From the NCBI GenBank assembly GCA_964017145.1, contig OZ024846.1:1426001-1490000 (forward strand): a DNA stretch of 64,000 nucleotides, given 5' to 3'. The stretch is from Agrocybe praecox. Lineage: Eukaryota > Basidiomycota > Agaricomycetes > Agaricales > Agrocybaceae. The position numbers were made by a program, and so were the translations under genes. Numbering within the stretch: the stretch's first letter is position 1; each line of letters begins with the position of its first letter. Below, one piece after another: positions 1 through 12,425 of the stretch. The notes under the pieces are model-generated. The model ran no database searches and had not been told where the DNA came from. It saw only the letters and a program-made list of their open reading frames with translations.

Positions 1-2649
1 AGATATGCCAAGTCAGAAATAGGCGCCCTTGTGACCTTTGACTTTCCGGAATCTTGTCCCAGATCAAAATGGCCAACCCTTGACCCTTGCTCAAGAACTT
101 GAGTCCCGAGGGAGAGGGTGACTCGTGCGTCCGGGTAAGACACCCACAGCTGCGCAAACGGCAGGAGCATGACACATTTTACGTACAGCGGTAGTAGTAG
201 CAGGAAGTTTGTGTCTATTTTTCTTTTCCAGGCCCCCGGCTATGCTCCCATGCGAAGATCCCCAGATGCTTAATTCTTTTGTCATAATGACTCTTGGATA
301 TTTTGAGTTTTTAAGTTTCTAGAAAATAATTGTTCAGAGCCGACGTCGGATGTGTTTGGTTGGGCCGATGTCAGCAGGCTGCTACTAGTACATTGGGGGC
401 TGAATAAGACAGTATGTGTTGTTGCTATAGGACTTTTCATGGAACTCGAGTTGTATGACAGTCATGTTGGAGAGCTTTCAGAGATAAGAATATATATAAC
501 AATCTGATGGATAAGATAGTGGATTAGGACCAGGAAGTTCTGTGTCTGTAGGCCTGCTGCCATAGCGACATATACAACGTCCCTCTCTAAATAAACGATC
601 CGGGTCTTGGGATTGCGGTTTCCATTACTTGTAGAAGATACCTGGAAAGTGGTACGGTCGGGTTAATTCGAGTGAGTTAAGGGCACGCGCACCATTGCGC
701 AGTCGTTCGCCACAGTTCTCCCGGATGTACGAGTAACATAATACATTCGGGAGAGAAACAATCAGACCTTCGCTTGGAAACTTGAAACGAAGACTTCATG
801 ACATTGCCTCTGGACCGCAACACGCGGTACTAGCCATGGAATAGAGTGGCTTTAAATGAGCACTGCAAGATATTTCATTGCCATTGAACTTCAGGGGCAG
901 TACACATGCGGTTCCATTTGTAGAAGAAACGCATTCGAAAGCGTTGGTACTAAGGCTGTTGGCTCATATCGCGTCGCATGTAGAGCAGTAATACCGTTCT
1001 AAATCTGCAATAAAATTAAATGGCAGTGAATTGCTGATTTAGACCGAAAACCACTGCCTCCGGCTCTCGGGGGAGTAGATACTAGAGTACGAAACATTTC
1101 TCTATTGACCACTCATTTGACCGAGAGGGGCTACTATACCAAATCGCATCGCGCCGCTTCATGACCTATTCAGATTCCAGTAATTGGGACAGTACTGCTA
1201 CTCGTATCCAGGACACTTTCCGGATGTTGGTCCACATAAGGATTGGGCTGCACATAGCACATAGCTATATTGAGAATGTATGTATAGGATTTTCTCACTG
1301 AACGGTACGTTCGGTCCATTTAAATTACAAATGCGTGGCATGGCATGTAGCATGTAAAGCAACAGATGTAACCGAAGCCTTGGTTTGGTAGCGAGGGACA
1401 TTATGTAACCACAAAGGTCACTGGAGAACTGGGATAGAATGACATACTAATAGTGGACGGACTTCCACGGGATTCAAGGTTTGACAGTAATAGTATATAA
1501 TATGATGTGGATGCACTAAGAGTACAGATCGTGTAGCACTGGCAGTGTATGGCAGTGTACCTACCGGCGGCGATGGAGAAAGCTTCGTTTTCCCAGCTCT
1601 AGATATTTGAAGCGATACTAGCTATGTATAAACGTCAGCATTATCATGTGTTATCGATGATTGGCGCATACACACGCGCATGCTGTGCAGTAAGACATGC
1701 TTCGGGAAGAAGAGAAAACTCCTGATCGACATTCAACATCAGAAGATGCACTTTAGATTGGCTTAACCTAATTTTCAAAATGGGCCAACTTTAAGCGCCC
1801 AGTGATACATAACATTCCGGTAACTGGACATCTCCGCTAGTATAAATAGAATTAATTTATATGTGCCGGGGGCGGTGTTTTCTAATCACGCGTTGTGGTA
1901 TTATTAGCGAGTGGGAAGTACTGCGATTGAAAGAGGAAATAATCGATATTGGGGTATGCGGGGTATGTATTTGAATGAGGCTATGTACGACATAGTATAT
2001 GCTATGTATATACGTTTATAATGAAAAGAAGTTGAATGAATGATAATGAAGATATGCGATAGTAGATACATATAGGCTGTAAGTGGGGGTTTCTGGGACA
2101 GGACAGCAATACACTAGGTTGGGTAGGCAGGCAGGCAGTGAAAAGACAATGTATGAAAAATAGTGCGATGGAACTCAGGCTATGAATATATGGGTAAAGA
2201 AAAAGAGAAAAGGAAAGGAAGGAAGGACTATGCTATAATCTAGATGCTACACCAAAGGAAACGAAAACAAAAACAAAACGAAAACAAACAAAACAGCGTG
2301 CAGAACTAGTGACAATATGAAACGATATTTGGGGGGCATTATGAGGTATACACCTGAAGAAGGCATAGCACGTAAGGTCATAGCATGTGTCCATAGCAAG
2401 GAATGACGATAAAGTATGACAAGCAAGCGAGTAAGGGTGGAGGGGTATCAGCATAAGCGTGGCGATGAGAAGGTGAGATGTGTGGTGGGGCAGTGAAGCG
2501 TCTAGAACCCTGCAGGGTATAATTGAACAATAAGTAGAGCTCTAGATTGAAGTGGGAACGAAAAACGAAGTTGTGTGAGATCGTGCCCCGATTAGGCCAA
2601 AAAATGCGTGAGATGGCCATAAGATTTGAAGGAGGGTGTGCCTTCAGAT
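1..2649. other. Gene-free stretch
   Basis: I see no coding region supported by codon pattern, splice signals or protein similarity in these 2.6 kb. The open frames here are short and lack recognisable domains. Positions 16-42 resemble, in inverted orientation, positions 13276-13302 (27 bases, two differences), so part of this stretch is a dispersed repeat. The last few hundred bases are presumably the 3' untranslated side of the minus-strand zinc-finger gene that ends at 2650. Confidence 0.5.
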
Positions 2650-3913
2650 TCAGGGTTTGCTACTCCCGGCATCTGCGCGCTTTTTGCGCGGCTTCCTGGA
2701 CGTGGAGGTAGTCTCTCGGTTGGGGTTCTGTTTGCAGCGCTTCTTGTGGCGGTCCAAGGAAGTAGCCGTGCGAGTGCTGCAAAAAGGGCATTCCAAATCT
2801 GTCACTCCTAGATGGGATTTGTAGTGGCCTAACAAGTAAGAGGATAGATGTTAGTGGAGACTAAAATAGACAAAGACGAGTAGTGGGCGTACTCTTGAGG
2901 CCAGCGTTCCTAGTAAACGATGCATTGCAGTCTTTGAACGAGCAGAAGAACTTTGCTGGTTTCACGCGTCGTTTGAGCGCGGCTTGGAGGCCTGCGTCAG
3001 AACAAACTTTTCCTTTGGCGCCTTTGCCGAATAGTTTTTTGACGGCGGGGGTGTCGGTGGAGATCGCGCCTACGCGGGATAGGTTTTGCATGAGCTTGTT
3101 TTGGACCTCGTTCGGGTCATCGGACTGTGGATCGGCTATGAAGTCATTGAGGGACTCATCCAAGGTATATTTGGGATTATCGTTCTCGGCTGGAGAGGGG
3201 GCCGGGTGGTTGAGATGAGAGCCAGGAAAGAAGGTCGTTGAGCGGTGGTCGACTGGAGAGTAGGGTTCCTCTTTGAAGTGGTGGGATTGCTGGAAGTTGT
3301 AACCTGTTTCTGTGTACAGGTGTGGTGAGGGAGGGAGGCCATGCATAGAGGGAGCAGTGCGATCCTGTGCTGTTGGCTCTGTCAATTGGCCGCGCAAGAG
3401 GTCATCGCCATAGACTCGTGGGAAATGTTCAAGGAAGGCAGGCTGACTTAAAGCGCTGTGGTGCGATGGTGTTGGAGAGGCGAGCATAGAGGAATGCCCA
3501 TAGTTTATCTGGGAGTCGCTCGCAGAAGCAAAGGGGTCCATGTTGTAGAAGCGTTCGATTTCCAAGGAGTTATCGGAGTCGTAGCCATGGTAGGATGTAG
3601 CTGGGGAAGAAAGACAGTTGTCAGAGCCATCGTAGGAGTCCGAGTCGGGGTCTGGAGTGAGGGAGCCATGGGGGTCTCTATAGGCATATAGTAAATCGTG
3701 GTTGGGCAAGGGATATGTTTCTTCGCTTTGAGTAGGATCTAGACGTAGGAGTTAGCATTGAGCACTCTAGAATGATAGTGAAAGCACCTATATATAATTG
3801 TACGTGGACAGGGACTTCATAGTCACTGCAAGTACTATAGCAAGGGTGAGGAGTAGGACTAGGAATAAAAAAGTATATAAGACGCACGATATCTGAATAC
3901 CTGTAGGATCCAT
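2650..3913 (-). CDS. C2H2 zinc-finger transcription factor-like protein
   Basis: Model: exons 3901-3913, 2893-3738 and 2650-2828 (minus strand), 345 residues. The intron 2829-2892 splits the first finger and is well supported, because splicing restores a canonical C-x4-C-x12-H-x3-H finger (CSFKDC...HYKSH). A second finger of C2HC form (CPFC...HKKRC) follows directly. The roughly 265 residues before the fingers are rich in Ser, Pro, His and acidic residues and look disordered, as expected for an activation or regulatory region. Two fingers near the C-terminus of an otherwise low-complexity protein is a common layout for fungal DNA-binding regulators. The target is unknown. The first exon is the least certain part: the open frame has no ATG, and a 13-base exon (ATGGATCCTACAG) joined over a 162-base intron is my best solution. 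Confidence 0.75.
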
Positions 3914-4102
3914 AGAGGGTAGTATAGAAGGTAGTTTGGATAAGAAAAAGCATTGTAGAGTTTATATATCGTACTAGATAAAGGTGCAATGCACGCACAT
4001 CAAATGCACATACAAGTATTGGCACTCTTTTGGTGGCACAGCCACCACCTTTGCAGAGCAAACACAAAAAAGGCAAAGCAATATTCTCTACAACAGTCAC
4101 CC

Positions 4103-5271
4103 ATGAGGACCGTCAACTTTCTGCTCGTCTTCTTAATAGCTCTCGTTGCTGCACAGACTCCTTCTGCAGACACAGACACATCCATTTCTACCTCTGCCTC
4201 CAACACTTCTGCATCCCAGACCAGCGCAACTTCAGCCTCAGACACCGCTACCAGCACCTCCGCCTCACAGACAAGCTCGTCTACATCTACGACAACCACT
4301 TCCTCCTCTTCCACTGCAACCTCAGCTACTTCAGCCCCAAATGCACCGACTACAACGCCTCCTCCAACTACACCAACCACTTCACTGCCTCCAGTCATCT
4401 CCCTTACAACCAGTGATGGCGTCGTAATCATCACCACCGTTGTCGGACAGTCCTCCACCTCCTCCTCGGCCGCTCCTACAGGCTCAGGCGTCAGCGACAC
4501 CTCCGGCGGCAACAGCTCGGAGGGTCTCTCTACGGGCTCCATCGTCGGCCTCTCTGTCGCAGGCGGCATAGCAGTTATCGGCATCATTGCCTTTTTCGTT
4601 TGGAAGTTTACCAGGAAGCGTTTCTCTGACTTTGACGACAGTCTGTTTACTCGTTTTTTCATTGCTACCTGTCCTCTGACTTTCATCTAGATGAAGCTAT
4701 CAAGTGGCCCGATTTAAATACGCACGGTGCTGGCACCGCTGGGGACTCTCATCCTCTCCCCGTCAAGAATACCGGCCGCTCGGGTTTCGATACTGGTTCA
4801 GAAGGCTCGCTCTCACGCGTCCCATCAACTTCAAACTACTCTACGCCTGATTTCCACTCGGGAACGACCAACGATCCATACGCAGTCCCACCTTTACCGC
4901 ACCTCAACCCCAACCAGCCATACCGCGATGACCCAGGTGCGGCATACTATGATCCTTACCGCGGCCCTGTTCCCGGCACACTTGAGCACAATCCACAAGG
5001 CTGGGGTGGAGAAGCTATTCCGATGAACACCATGAACCCCTCAGGCAGGATGAGTCCAGGACCCCATGCCGCTTACGGCGGTGCAGAACCGGCATACGAG
5101 TACGACTTGGGAAGCCAGAGCCCTGCACCAGGCGCTGTTGGCTATGGCGGGCGGTCATCACCCGGACCCCAGGTTGCATACGGAGGAGGCAGAGCCTCAC
5201 CAGGTCCGCGCGTAGCTTATGGCGGCGCAGCATCTCCGGCTCCTGGGTATGATGCTTATGGTGGACGATAA
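4103..5271 (+). CDS. Single-pass membrane protein with Ser/Thr-rich ectodomain
   Basis: Model: exons 4103-4640 and 4691-5271, 372 residues. The intron 4641-4690 joins ...FSDFDD to NEAIKWPDLN, a junction I recognise from basidiomycete membrane proteins of this type. Order of parts: signal peptide (MRTVNFLLVFLIALVAAQ), about 130 residues that are almost all Ser, Thr, Ala and Pro (a likely heavily O-mannosylated wall-spanning stalk), a Gly-rich linker, one transmembrane helix (about residues 150-172), a basic stop-transfer segment (KFTRKR), then a cytoplasmic tail. The tail ends in imperfect repeats of SPGPxxAYGG. The layout resembles fungal wall-stress sensors (Wsc/Mid2 type), but I see no WSC cysteine domain, so a sensor role is only inference. 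Confidence 0.85.
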
Positions 5272-5566
5272 GTTCTCGGACACAGCGTTGAAAAATCATC
5301 ATTATTAGTAGTAGTATATCTTGGATTTTTTTGCAAAGATATCCAAAACCTTTAATTAATATGGCCCATAGTAGTCCTCATGTGCAGAATACCTAGCCTA
5401 CCTACATAGAAACGTACGTAGCAGGAGTATGGACGGTTTTTATGTGAATCGCATCGCATTTTTTTCGCAGTTTTATGCGCAGTTCGGCACGTGGCCATTT
5501 TTAGAAATCAGCACAGGGTTAAGACGCTCCGCGACCAGGCTTGGAGCTTGGAAACGCACTTTCATC

Positions 5567-7352
5567 ATGCCTCTTCTCGACAAAATACAAGACCTCGCAA
5601 GCAGGTTCGCACCCGCAAAACATGGGAAATCCTCCGTTGGTGGAATAGGCAGTGGTGGACATGGAATGGTTCCTGTCGATGATGATGTGAGTACCTTGGT
5701 TGTTGTAATCGAAATCGAACCTTCCGAAGTTTCTGGGCCAGGACGACTTCACGAAATTACATAATTTCTGGTTTCTCTTCTTTCGTTTTCGATTCCTAGG
5801 GTCGTACCCATGAGCGGCTCAGCTCAGCTGGCTTTCCTCCTACTCATACCTGCCGCTTGGGTTATTTGGCTTTGGGTTCCTATTTGTTTCTTTTGTCTCC
5901 AAGTGGTTCTGTTCAATGGTGTGCTGACTACGCTATGCTTATAGATGATCGTAAGCAAACCTGTCATCGTGATGCACGCCTCGCAGATCTTTTTCAACTT
6001 TCTCGCGATGGCGTGTTTTGCGAGTGTAGCGAGCTTTCAGGCAAAGTGGAAGATTGGGCCTTGTGCGTTTTTCGTTTTTTCTGTCATCAAAAACGCGTCT
6101 TGTAATGACCGAGTCGTTTCGATTCCAGCGGGCCTGTCGGGATTCGCGCTGTTCACTTCAATAGCGGGGATGTTCCTCTCGGCGTTCATGCTCTTCGTGC
6201 CTGTCGCGTATGAGCGATACGATAAATTCGTTCGGCTCGCGAGGGCGCTCAAGGAGGTTCGGGTCGGGTTCATTCTCACTGGTACGGGTGTGACGTTTAG
6301 TTTGCTTATTGCGTGCGTTGTTTCTCTCTCTCTCTCTCTCTGTGCCTTGCTATGGTGGTACTGCGCGCGCGCGCTTATTTATTTATTTATACTGACCGAT
6401 GCGTTTTACTTTACTTTTACTCAGGTTTATCGTGACGATATCCGCATGGACCGAGCCTGGATGCAAGAATGCGGAAAATGACCCCCATGCTGAAGGTCTT
6501 GGAGATGATTTCAAGAAAGGCCTTCCGGGGTGGTGTAATACGAAAAAAGCTGCTGCTGTGTTTTTCTGGTTCGTCTTTGGTATGTCGCGTTTCTGTTTCT
6601 ATTTATGTATGCGTTTTTTTTCTAACGCTCTCTGGGTTTGCTTAGGATTCTGGGCAGCTTCATTGGTCCTTCTCGTTCTTGACTGGCGTTCTGGGAAACT
6701 TCATGGAGGCGGGCGCAGGGACCCGCCGTTCCAGCGACCACAAAGTAACCACGATGAGGAAGAAGGAGAGGGTGCGGATGAGGAGGAAGACGAGCTTGAT
6801 GGGGGGTCATACACCCATGTTCCTCCTGTTAGACGGACGACTGCATCTGGAAATGGGATGGGAGGTACTAGATACGAGAATGAGGGTGCTGGGCAGTCAC
6901 CGTTCGCCGATCCGTATCAGTCACAACAACAACAACAACAGAGATATGGAGGTGGATCGACGCCGTATACACCTGCGGTGCATCAGCCGCTTGCGGGAAG
7001 ACCGAGCATGGACGCGTATGGCGCGTTCAGCGACCCTGCGCCGAGCGGGTTTGGGAGTGCGGCGGGGTATACTACCACCAACGCGGCACAACAACAACAA
7101 CATAGCAGTGCGAACATTTCGACGGGGTACTCTGGTTTGGGACGAGATGATTCGCCTGTACGGTCGACGCAGCGTGGCCCGCCTGTCCTGGCGGAGCCTG
7201 ATATGGGCGGACCGATGGTGAGCAGAACGATGCAGTATGCGGATCCGTATGCTGCTGTGCGCGCGTCGATTGCTGGCCAGCAGCCTGGGTCTGGGTCGCC
7301 GACGGGAGGAGCGCCACCGGGGTATGATGCGTATTCGTCTGGTTATCGGTAA
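5567..7352 (+). CDS. Four-helix (MARVEL-like) membrane protein with Gln-rich tail
   Basis: Exons 5945-6062, 6129-6312, 6425-6579 and 6646-7352 are firm. Their joins give a continuous protein with the segments LARALKEVRVGFILTGTG, TISAWTEPGC and GFWAASLVLLVLDWRSG, and four hydrophobic helices separated by a loop with conserved Cys residues. This matches a family of tetraspan MARVEL-like proteins found across Agaricomycetes. The C-terminal third is cytoplasmic, with an acidic patch and poly-Gln runs. The N-terminus is uncertain. A coding exon from the ATG at 5567 (MPLLDKIQDLASRF) to 5686, with a good GTGAGT donor, reads well into the next exon, but I could not find a phase-compatible junction before 5945. 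The alternative start is the ATG at 5810 with the first exon as 5' UTR. Function unknown; plasma-membrane or eisosome organisation is a guess. Confidence 0.75.
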
Positions 7353-8236
7353 ATCTTGACTTGGAGAAATTTGTCACGATATGTATATGTGGAATGTGCG
7401 GAATAATTTTTTCTGGAGAAGCCCACAATACCATTTTACGTTTATTTTAGTTTGCAATATTGTGTATGGACTTCGTTTTTTTGTTGCTTCGTTTTATCTA
7501 TATTTCTTTGTTCTCTGAACATTTTTTTTTTGCTTCTCCTTGACATACTTCCCCCCGCTCATCATGGCCGCCATCATGTCTCCTTGCGGTACATACGATT
7601 ACGATTACGATTGTTTATGTTCATGCTAGTCTGTTGTGTAATTAAGTACTTACTAATGCTCATGGATTCACGTTTACAAAGTCTACCTCTCTGGATTGAT
7701 ATCGGTTGTCTCCTTTGTGAACCTGTGTTGTATGTAGTCGTCTCGGGAGAAGATGTCAGTTTCTTTCCAGAATTGAATATGAATACCCTTCCCTTGGTGT
7801 CATTGAAGCTTTCTGCCAATTGACTCCACCGAATACAAGTAATATGTATATACTTTTTGTTGTCTTAGCGGTCACTTGCCTGCGGACATGAGTTGCCTTG
7901 AACTCGAGACGAGGTGTTCATTCATGAATTACCGGTACCGTAGCTACTCTTTCCCCCGTGTGCTAATTATACCAGTATATGTATCAGCGTTAACATAAGT
8001 ACTATGCTTCTTCTATGAGTTCAATGAAAGGTGGAATGCAAGTAGGAGTCAAATAACAATAAGGGATTAGGTGTATACATCGAAGTAGTTGCCGTTATTT
8101 AGGGATGGGGCGGTGAGAGGGGGTAATTTGTCAAGCAAGCGTCCGTCTATGAGTGAATGTCCCTACAAGGTGTATCAGGCAAGACTCCAGTCGGGGGTGA
8201 CATCTTCTATAGGTGTCATCAGATAAGGAAGAGAAA
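7353..8236. other. Intergenic region between convergent genes
   Basis: This stretch lies between the 3' ends of the MARVEL-like gene (+) and COX17 (-). It is T-rich, with several poly-T tracts and no supported coding region. It presumably holds both 3' untranslated regions. Confidence 0.5.
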
Positions 8237-8618
8237 TCAAACTTTGAATCCGAGGCTGCGCATGCATGCGATGTGGTTGGCCAATTCTTCTTTGCATTTC
8301 CCTTCGGCCTCTGATGGATCATACCGCAAGAAACAATCGTCGCGAACTCGTTTGGTTTCGGGACATGCACAGCATCTAAGTTTTATGGTATTAGACAGGT
8401 CTCATGGGTGTTTAGGAGGGCTCAACGCACGGTTTGAGGCCTTTGGGGTTTAGGGGATTCATGGCTGGGTCGGAAGGGTTATATGGTTTGTCAGATGCTG
8501 GAGCCTGAGGCGTTGATGATGATGATGACCACCAGGAAGAAATCTGTGCATGTTTCATAGCGTGTCAAAGAGCGGTACAGCAAGGTGATACACGCTTGAA
8601 GAGTACCTTGTCAAACAT
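8237..8618 (-). CDS. COX17: Cytochrome c oxidase copper chaperone Cox17
   Basis: Model: exons 8607-8618, 8431-8543 and 8237-8375, 87 residues. The protein carries the Cox17 signature KPCCACPETK, where the Cys-Cys pair binds Cu(I), followed by twin CX9C motifs (C-PETKRVRDD-C and C-KEELANHIA-C) and the typical C-terminal end MRSLGFKV. Cox17 sits in the mitochondrial intermembrane space and hands copper to Sco1 and Cox11 for cytochrome oxidase assembly. The intron 8376-8430 falls inside the codon just before the CC pair, so no single open frame shows the protein. The first exon of 12 bases (MFDK) uses a GTACTC donor. An alternative in-frame ATG at 8558 would avoid that intron and give 88 residues; I prefer the longer gene because the acceptor and branch signals are good. 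Confidence 0.93.
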
Positions 8619-8900
8619 TCTGATAACCACAGGATTTTTGGGAGGTGGACGAGGATGAAATGCTTTACTAATTCATTATTCGACGCGAAATTGATTGCAC
8701 GTGACTTCATTTAAATAAATAAATGATTGGCTTCTTTAAAAATAACCACCGTGGCAAACAGTCGTGGGTGTCAACTAACAATGACAGGATCTCCAACTAG
8801 TGCCACTTTCTCTTCGGATACCCAGCGGTTTAATTCTTGTACTCGAGGATATTGATGACTACCTAATCCCACAATTCTCCCGCATTCACTGGGCATCAAG

Positions 8901-11900
8901 ATGATCATCGTCACTTTGTGGTGCACCTTCCTTTTTCTCGTCCCGGTTCTCGTACGCGGTCAGGCTTGTGAGAACTATGGAACACCAAACGGAACAATTT
9001 GTGCCTGTCCCACTGGCTTTGGTGGTCCGACATGCTCACAACCAAGCTGCGGCGGGACAATATTCCAAGGTTCCCAGCGCCCCTTGGCCACCAAGTTGAC
9101 AGGATCATTCGCCAATTTGACAGCCTCGAGCTGTTCTTGCGAGAATGGATGGGTTGGCACAGCTTGTAATGTCTGCCAGAGTGCGAGTGCATGCCAGAGC
9201 GGCTTTGCTGCAGCAGGTGTAACGCCTGCGAACCCATCGTTGTCTGCCGGCTCACAAGGAAATGATACGATGACCTGCAATGCGCAGGCACGAGTCTATG
9301 CTTCCAGCCAAATGAGCTGCCAAGTTAATGTGCGTTAAACTGTCTATCAAAGTAATGTTTTTTTTTAGCTTATAACATTGTATGTTCATTGCAGAATCCC
9401 ACCCTACAAGCTCTCTTCCCATTGTCTTCAACTTTGAATATCATGCGAACCTTGCAACCGTCGTTTAGTCCAATACCCAACGTAACATCTTTCGGTGATG
9501 CAAACACAGTCTACGCGCAACTTTTCTACGACGGGATCGAACAATTTTATTGCCATGCTGACACATGTTCTCAAGACCTCAGTGCTAGCGACGGAGGTGC
9601 GAATTGGGAATGTTCGAATCTCCAATGCACTTGTCGTCCAGGTGCCGCCTTCTGTGGCGGCGTGCCAGCATTTAATTTGACTGGACCTATCAACGGCCTA
9701 GGAGGAAGTCTCATGATTGATTGCGGTGCCGTTGATCCATCTCAAAATAGCGCTACTTGCAACTTCAAGCAGGCCACATTACAAACCCTTTTTGGGTCTG
9801 GCGGTCTTACTCTGAACGGATGCACTTTTGGAGAATGCGTTCGTCAGAATGTCATTGACGATTCGAGTGGGAATTCGACTTCGACTGTGATACACACATC
9901 AAAATCCCTCGGTGGAGGAGTCATTGCTGGTCTAGCCGTAATCGGTGGTTTGCTCCTGCTGTCTCTCGTCTTACTAGCTTTTGGATTCAAGACCCAACGG
10001 ACGGCACGTAAAAGTGATCATATTTTAGAAAGGCGCAAGATATCTGTTGAGTGGTCGGATTTAAGTTATATCATCCCTTCGAACAAGGGTGTATTCAGAA
10101 GGAGCCGAGGAAATGCCTCTGCCGTTAACAGCGACAAGGTCATTTTGGATAATGTAAATGGAAAGGTCATCCCAGGACAAATGATGGCAATCCTTGGACC
10201 GAGTGGTCAGTGTGTTTACTGGTTTACAGCTGCAGTCAATTGACCTTACTCTACACGCAACAGGTGCTGGCAAGACTACCCTGGTTGAAATCCTTGCAGG
10301 AAAGAATAAATCAGGCGTCGTCTCTGGTCGTTACGGTGTAATTCCCGAAGATGGGAATCAAACTCGCGCTCCCCGCATTGGGTTTGTTCCCCAGCAAGAT
10401 ATCCTCCCTGCTACCCTCACGGTATATGAAGCTGTTCTTTTCGCGGCAAGGCTGCGGCTTCCCGAAAGCATCACGGACGTTGAAAAACGAGAACGCGTCG
10501 ACGTGTTACTGGAAAAGCTTGGAATTTCCTCTATCAAGCATTCCAGAATAGGTGATGCCAGTGGCAGTAAAGCAAGAGGTATAAGTGGCGGAGAGATGAG
10601 ACGTGTCACTATGGGGTTGGAGCTTATTGCCAGTCCTGATGTTTTGCTCTTGGACGAACCTACATCCGGTCTCGATTCTGTATCCGCAGCTCGGATAGCG
10701 GACGTCTTGTATTCCATTGCCCATGATGCTGAAAACCCCATTCCTGTTATTGCTTCAATCCATCAGCCTAGGTATGTTATGCGTTTCATTCAATTTGAGT
10801 TTCTATTCTCTTCTTGCTGACCGAACTCCATTGTTCTTAGTTCTCAGCTGTATCAGAAGTTTGACCGTGTCATGCTTCTGTCCCATGGCCGTGCCCTCTA
10901 TTCAGGCCCTGGCGGGTTCGCCCCTTCAGACCACTTCTCTAGCGTAGCTCCTGGCACGGTCCCTTCATATCAGCAAGGATATAACGTAGCCGAATATCTG
11001 TTGGAAGTAGCGAGCGATCCCCCTGTTAGCCTTTTCCAACTAAGATCTGCGACACCACGTTCTGCGGAAAGTAGAGTTGGCAACGTCCAAGCTGGAGTGT
11101 CGAATGAGGGTTTATTGGAGAAAGACTCGAATCAGTCCCCTGAAGCTTTGGAGAAACCTCCTTTAGCGCCTGAGCACAGTGGACAACGCCGAGCACTTCC
11201 CATTAGAGCTGGGAGGACAAGGCAGTCGGCTACGTTCTTAACCCAGCTTCAATACCTATCTGGAAGAGAATGGAAGATCCTGAAGAGGGATAAAACCCTC
11301 TTCTTAACTCACGTCGCTGTAGCGTCTGTTCTCGGTGTATTCTGTGGTACGTGTTGTTTCTTACCAATTGCCTTTAATAATTATATCTATTCTCCCTTTT
11401 TTGCTTGAAGGCGGACTTTACTTCAACACAGGCATTACTATTGCTGGTTTCCAATCCCGCGTTGGTTGTTTATTCTTCTTGGTATGCGTCTCGCCTTGAA
11501 AAGTATTCGGTCGTCATTTATATTCGTTCTTTCCAGGGAGCTCTCATAGCCTTTTCATCGCTTAGTGCGTTGCATAATATGGTGGAGATGCGACCACTCT
11601 TCCTCCGTGAAAGATCCAGCGCATATTATAGGCGTGTTTCCCTTCAATCTCTGCTGATAATAAGTTTCTGACGGCAACTCACAACAGTCCATCAGCATGG
11701 TTACTTTCTCGCTTTTTCTTCGACATGATACCCCTTCGATTAATACCAACTATCGTTGTTTCTTCAATGTAAGTCGTCAAGTTGCCTGTTGCTTCTTGTA
11801 TCTGATTTACGAAATCAAGAACCTATTGGATGGCCGGTTTGGCTGATGACCCAGCTCATTTCTTCAAATTTCTACTCATACTGGTATTATACAGCTTGGC

Positions 11901-12425
11901 TATGACACTCTTTGTGAGTATCATCTTGCACTTAAACATGCGGCCATATTCATCATTATTTTGATAGAATTTCCTTCTGGGAACCCTTTTCCACAACGGC
12001 GGTGTTGCTGTCTTACTTTCGGCTCTTTCTGCCTTGTATCAGATGACATATGCTGGATTCTTTGTGCACCTGAACGCTATACCGCCAGTGCTTCGGTGGT
12101 TGCAATGGACATGCCCGCTGAAGTACACATTGGAAGCACTGTCTGTCAATGAAGTCAACTCTGGGTTGATGATAGTAGATACGCTACAGGGAGTCCCAGT
12201 CAATATCTCGGCAGCCTTGATAATGAATCTTGTACGTTTTCATTTTTTGCATTCGCTGGGAATGTGCTCGTTAACTGACCGACTCTTGCTTGACTGATGT
12301 TTTAGCTCTTTGGATTTGGAGACAATAACTACTACAGAGACGTTCTTATTCTTGTTGGGTTCATAATTGGCTTCGCAATTGGTGTAATTACCGTCGTTTG
12401 GTTCAAGGTGCGAGAACGACGATAA
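8901..12425 (+). CDS. ABCG-type transporter with N-terminal EGF-like domain (Adp1-like)
   Basis: Ten exons: 8901-9329, 9395-10205, 10264-10771, 10841-11346, 11411-11481, 11537-11631, 11688-11768, 11820-11913, 11968-12231 and 12306-12425, giving 992 residues. Order: signal peptide, Cys-rich EGF-like ectodomain (CENYGTPNGTICACPTGFGG), a transmembrane helix near residue 340, then the nucleotide-binding domain with Walker A (GPSGAGKTT, interrupted by an intron), signature ISGGE, Walker B LLLDEPTSGLDS and the H-loop SIHQP. A linker and a six-helix membrane domain follow (FFFDMIPLRLIPT, TCPLKYTLEAL). This half-transporter layout is that of yeast Adp1. Substrate unknown. The intron 11632-11687 appears to use a GC donor: only this choice yields the expected YYSPSAWLL sequence. 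Confidence 0.93.

Noticed and set aside
4000..4686. 228-codon Val/Glu-rich frame opposite the membrane-protein gene
   Set aside because: Mirror of the Ser/Thr-rich coding strand. The plus-strand gene has a signal peptide, a transmembrane helix and a verified splice join.
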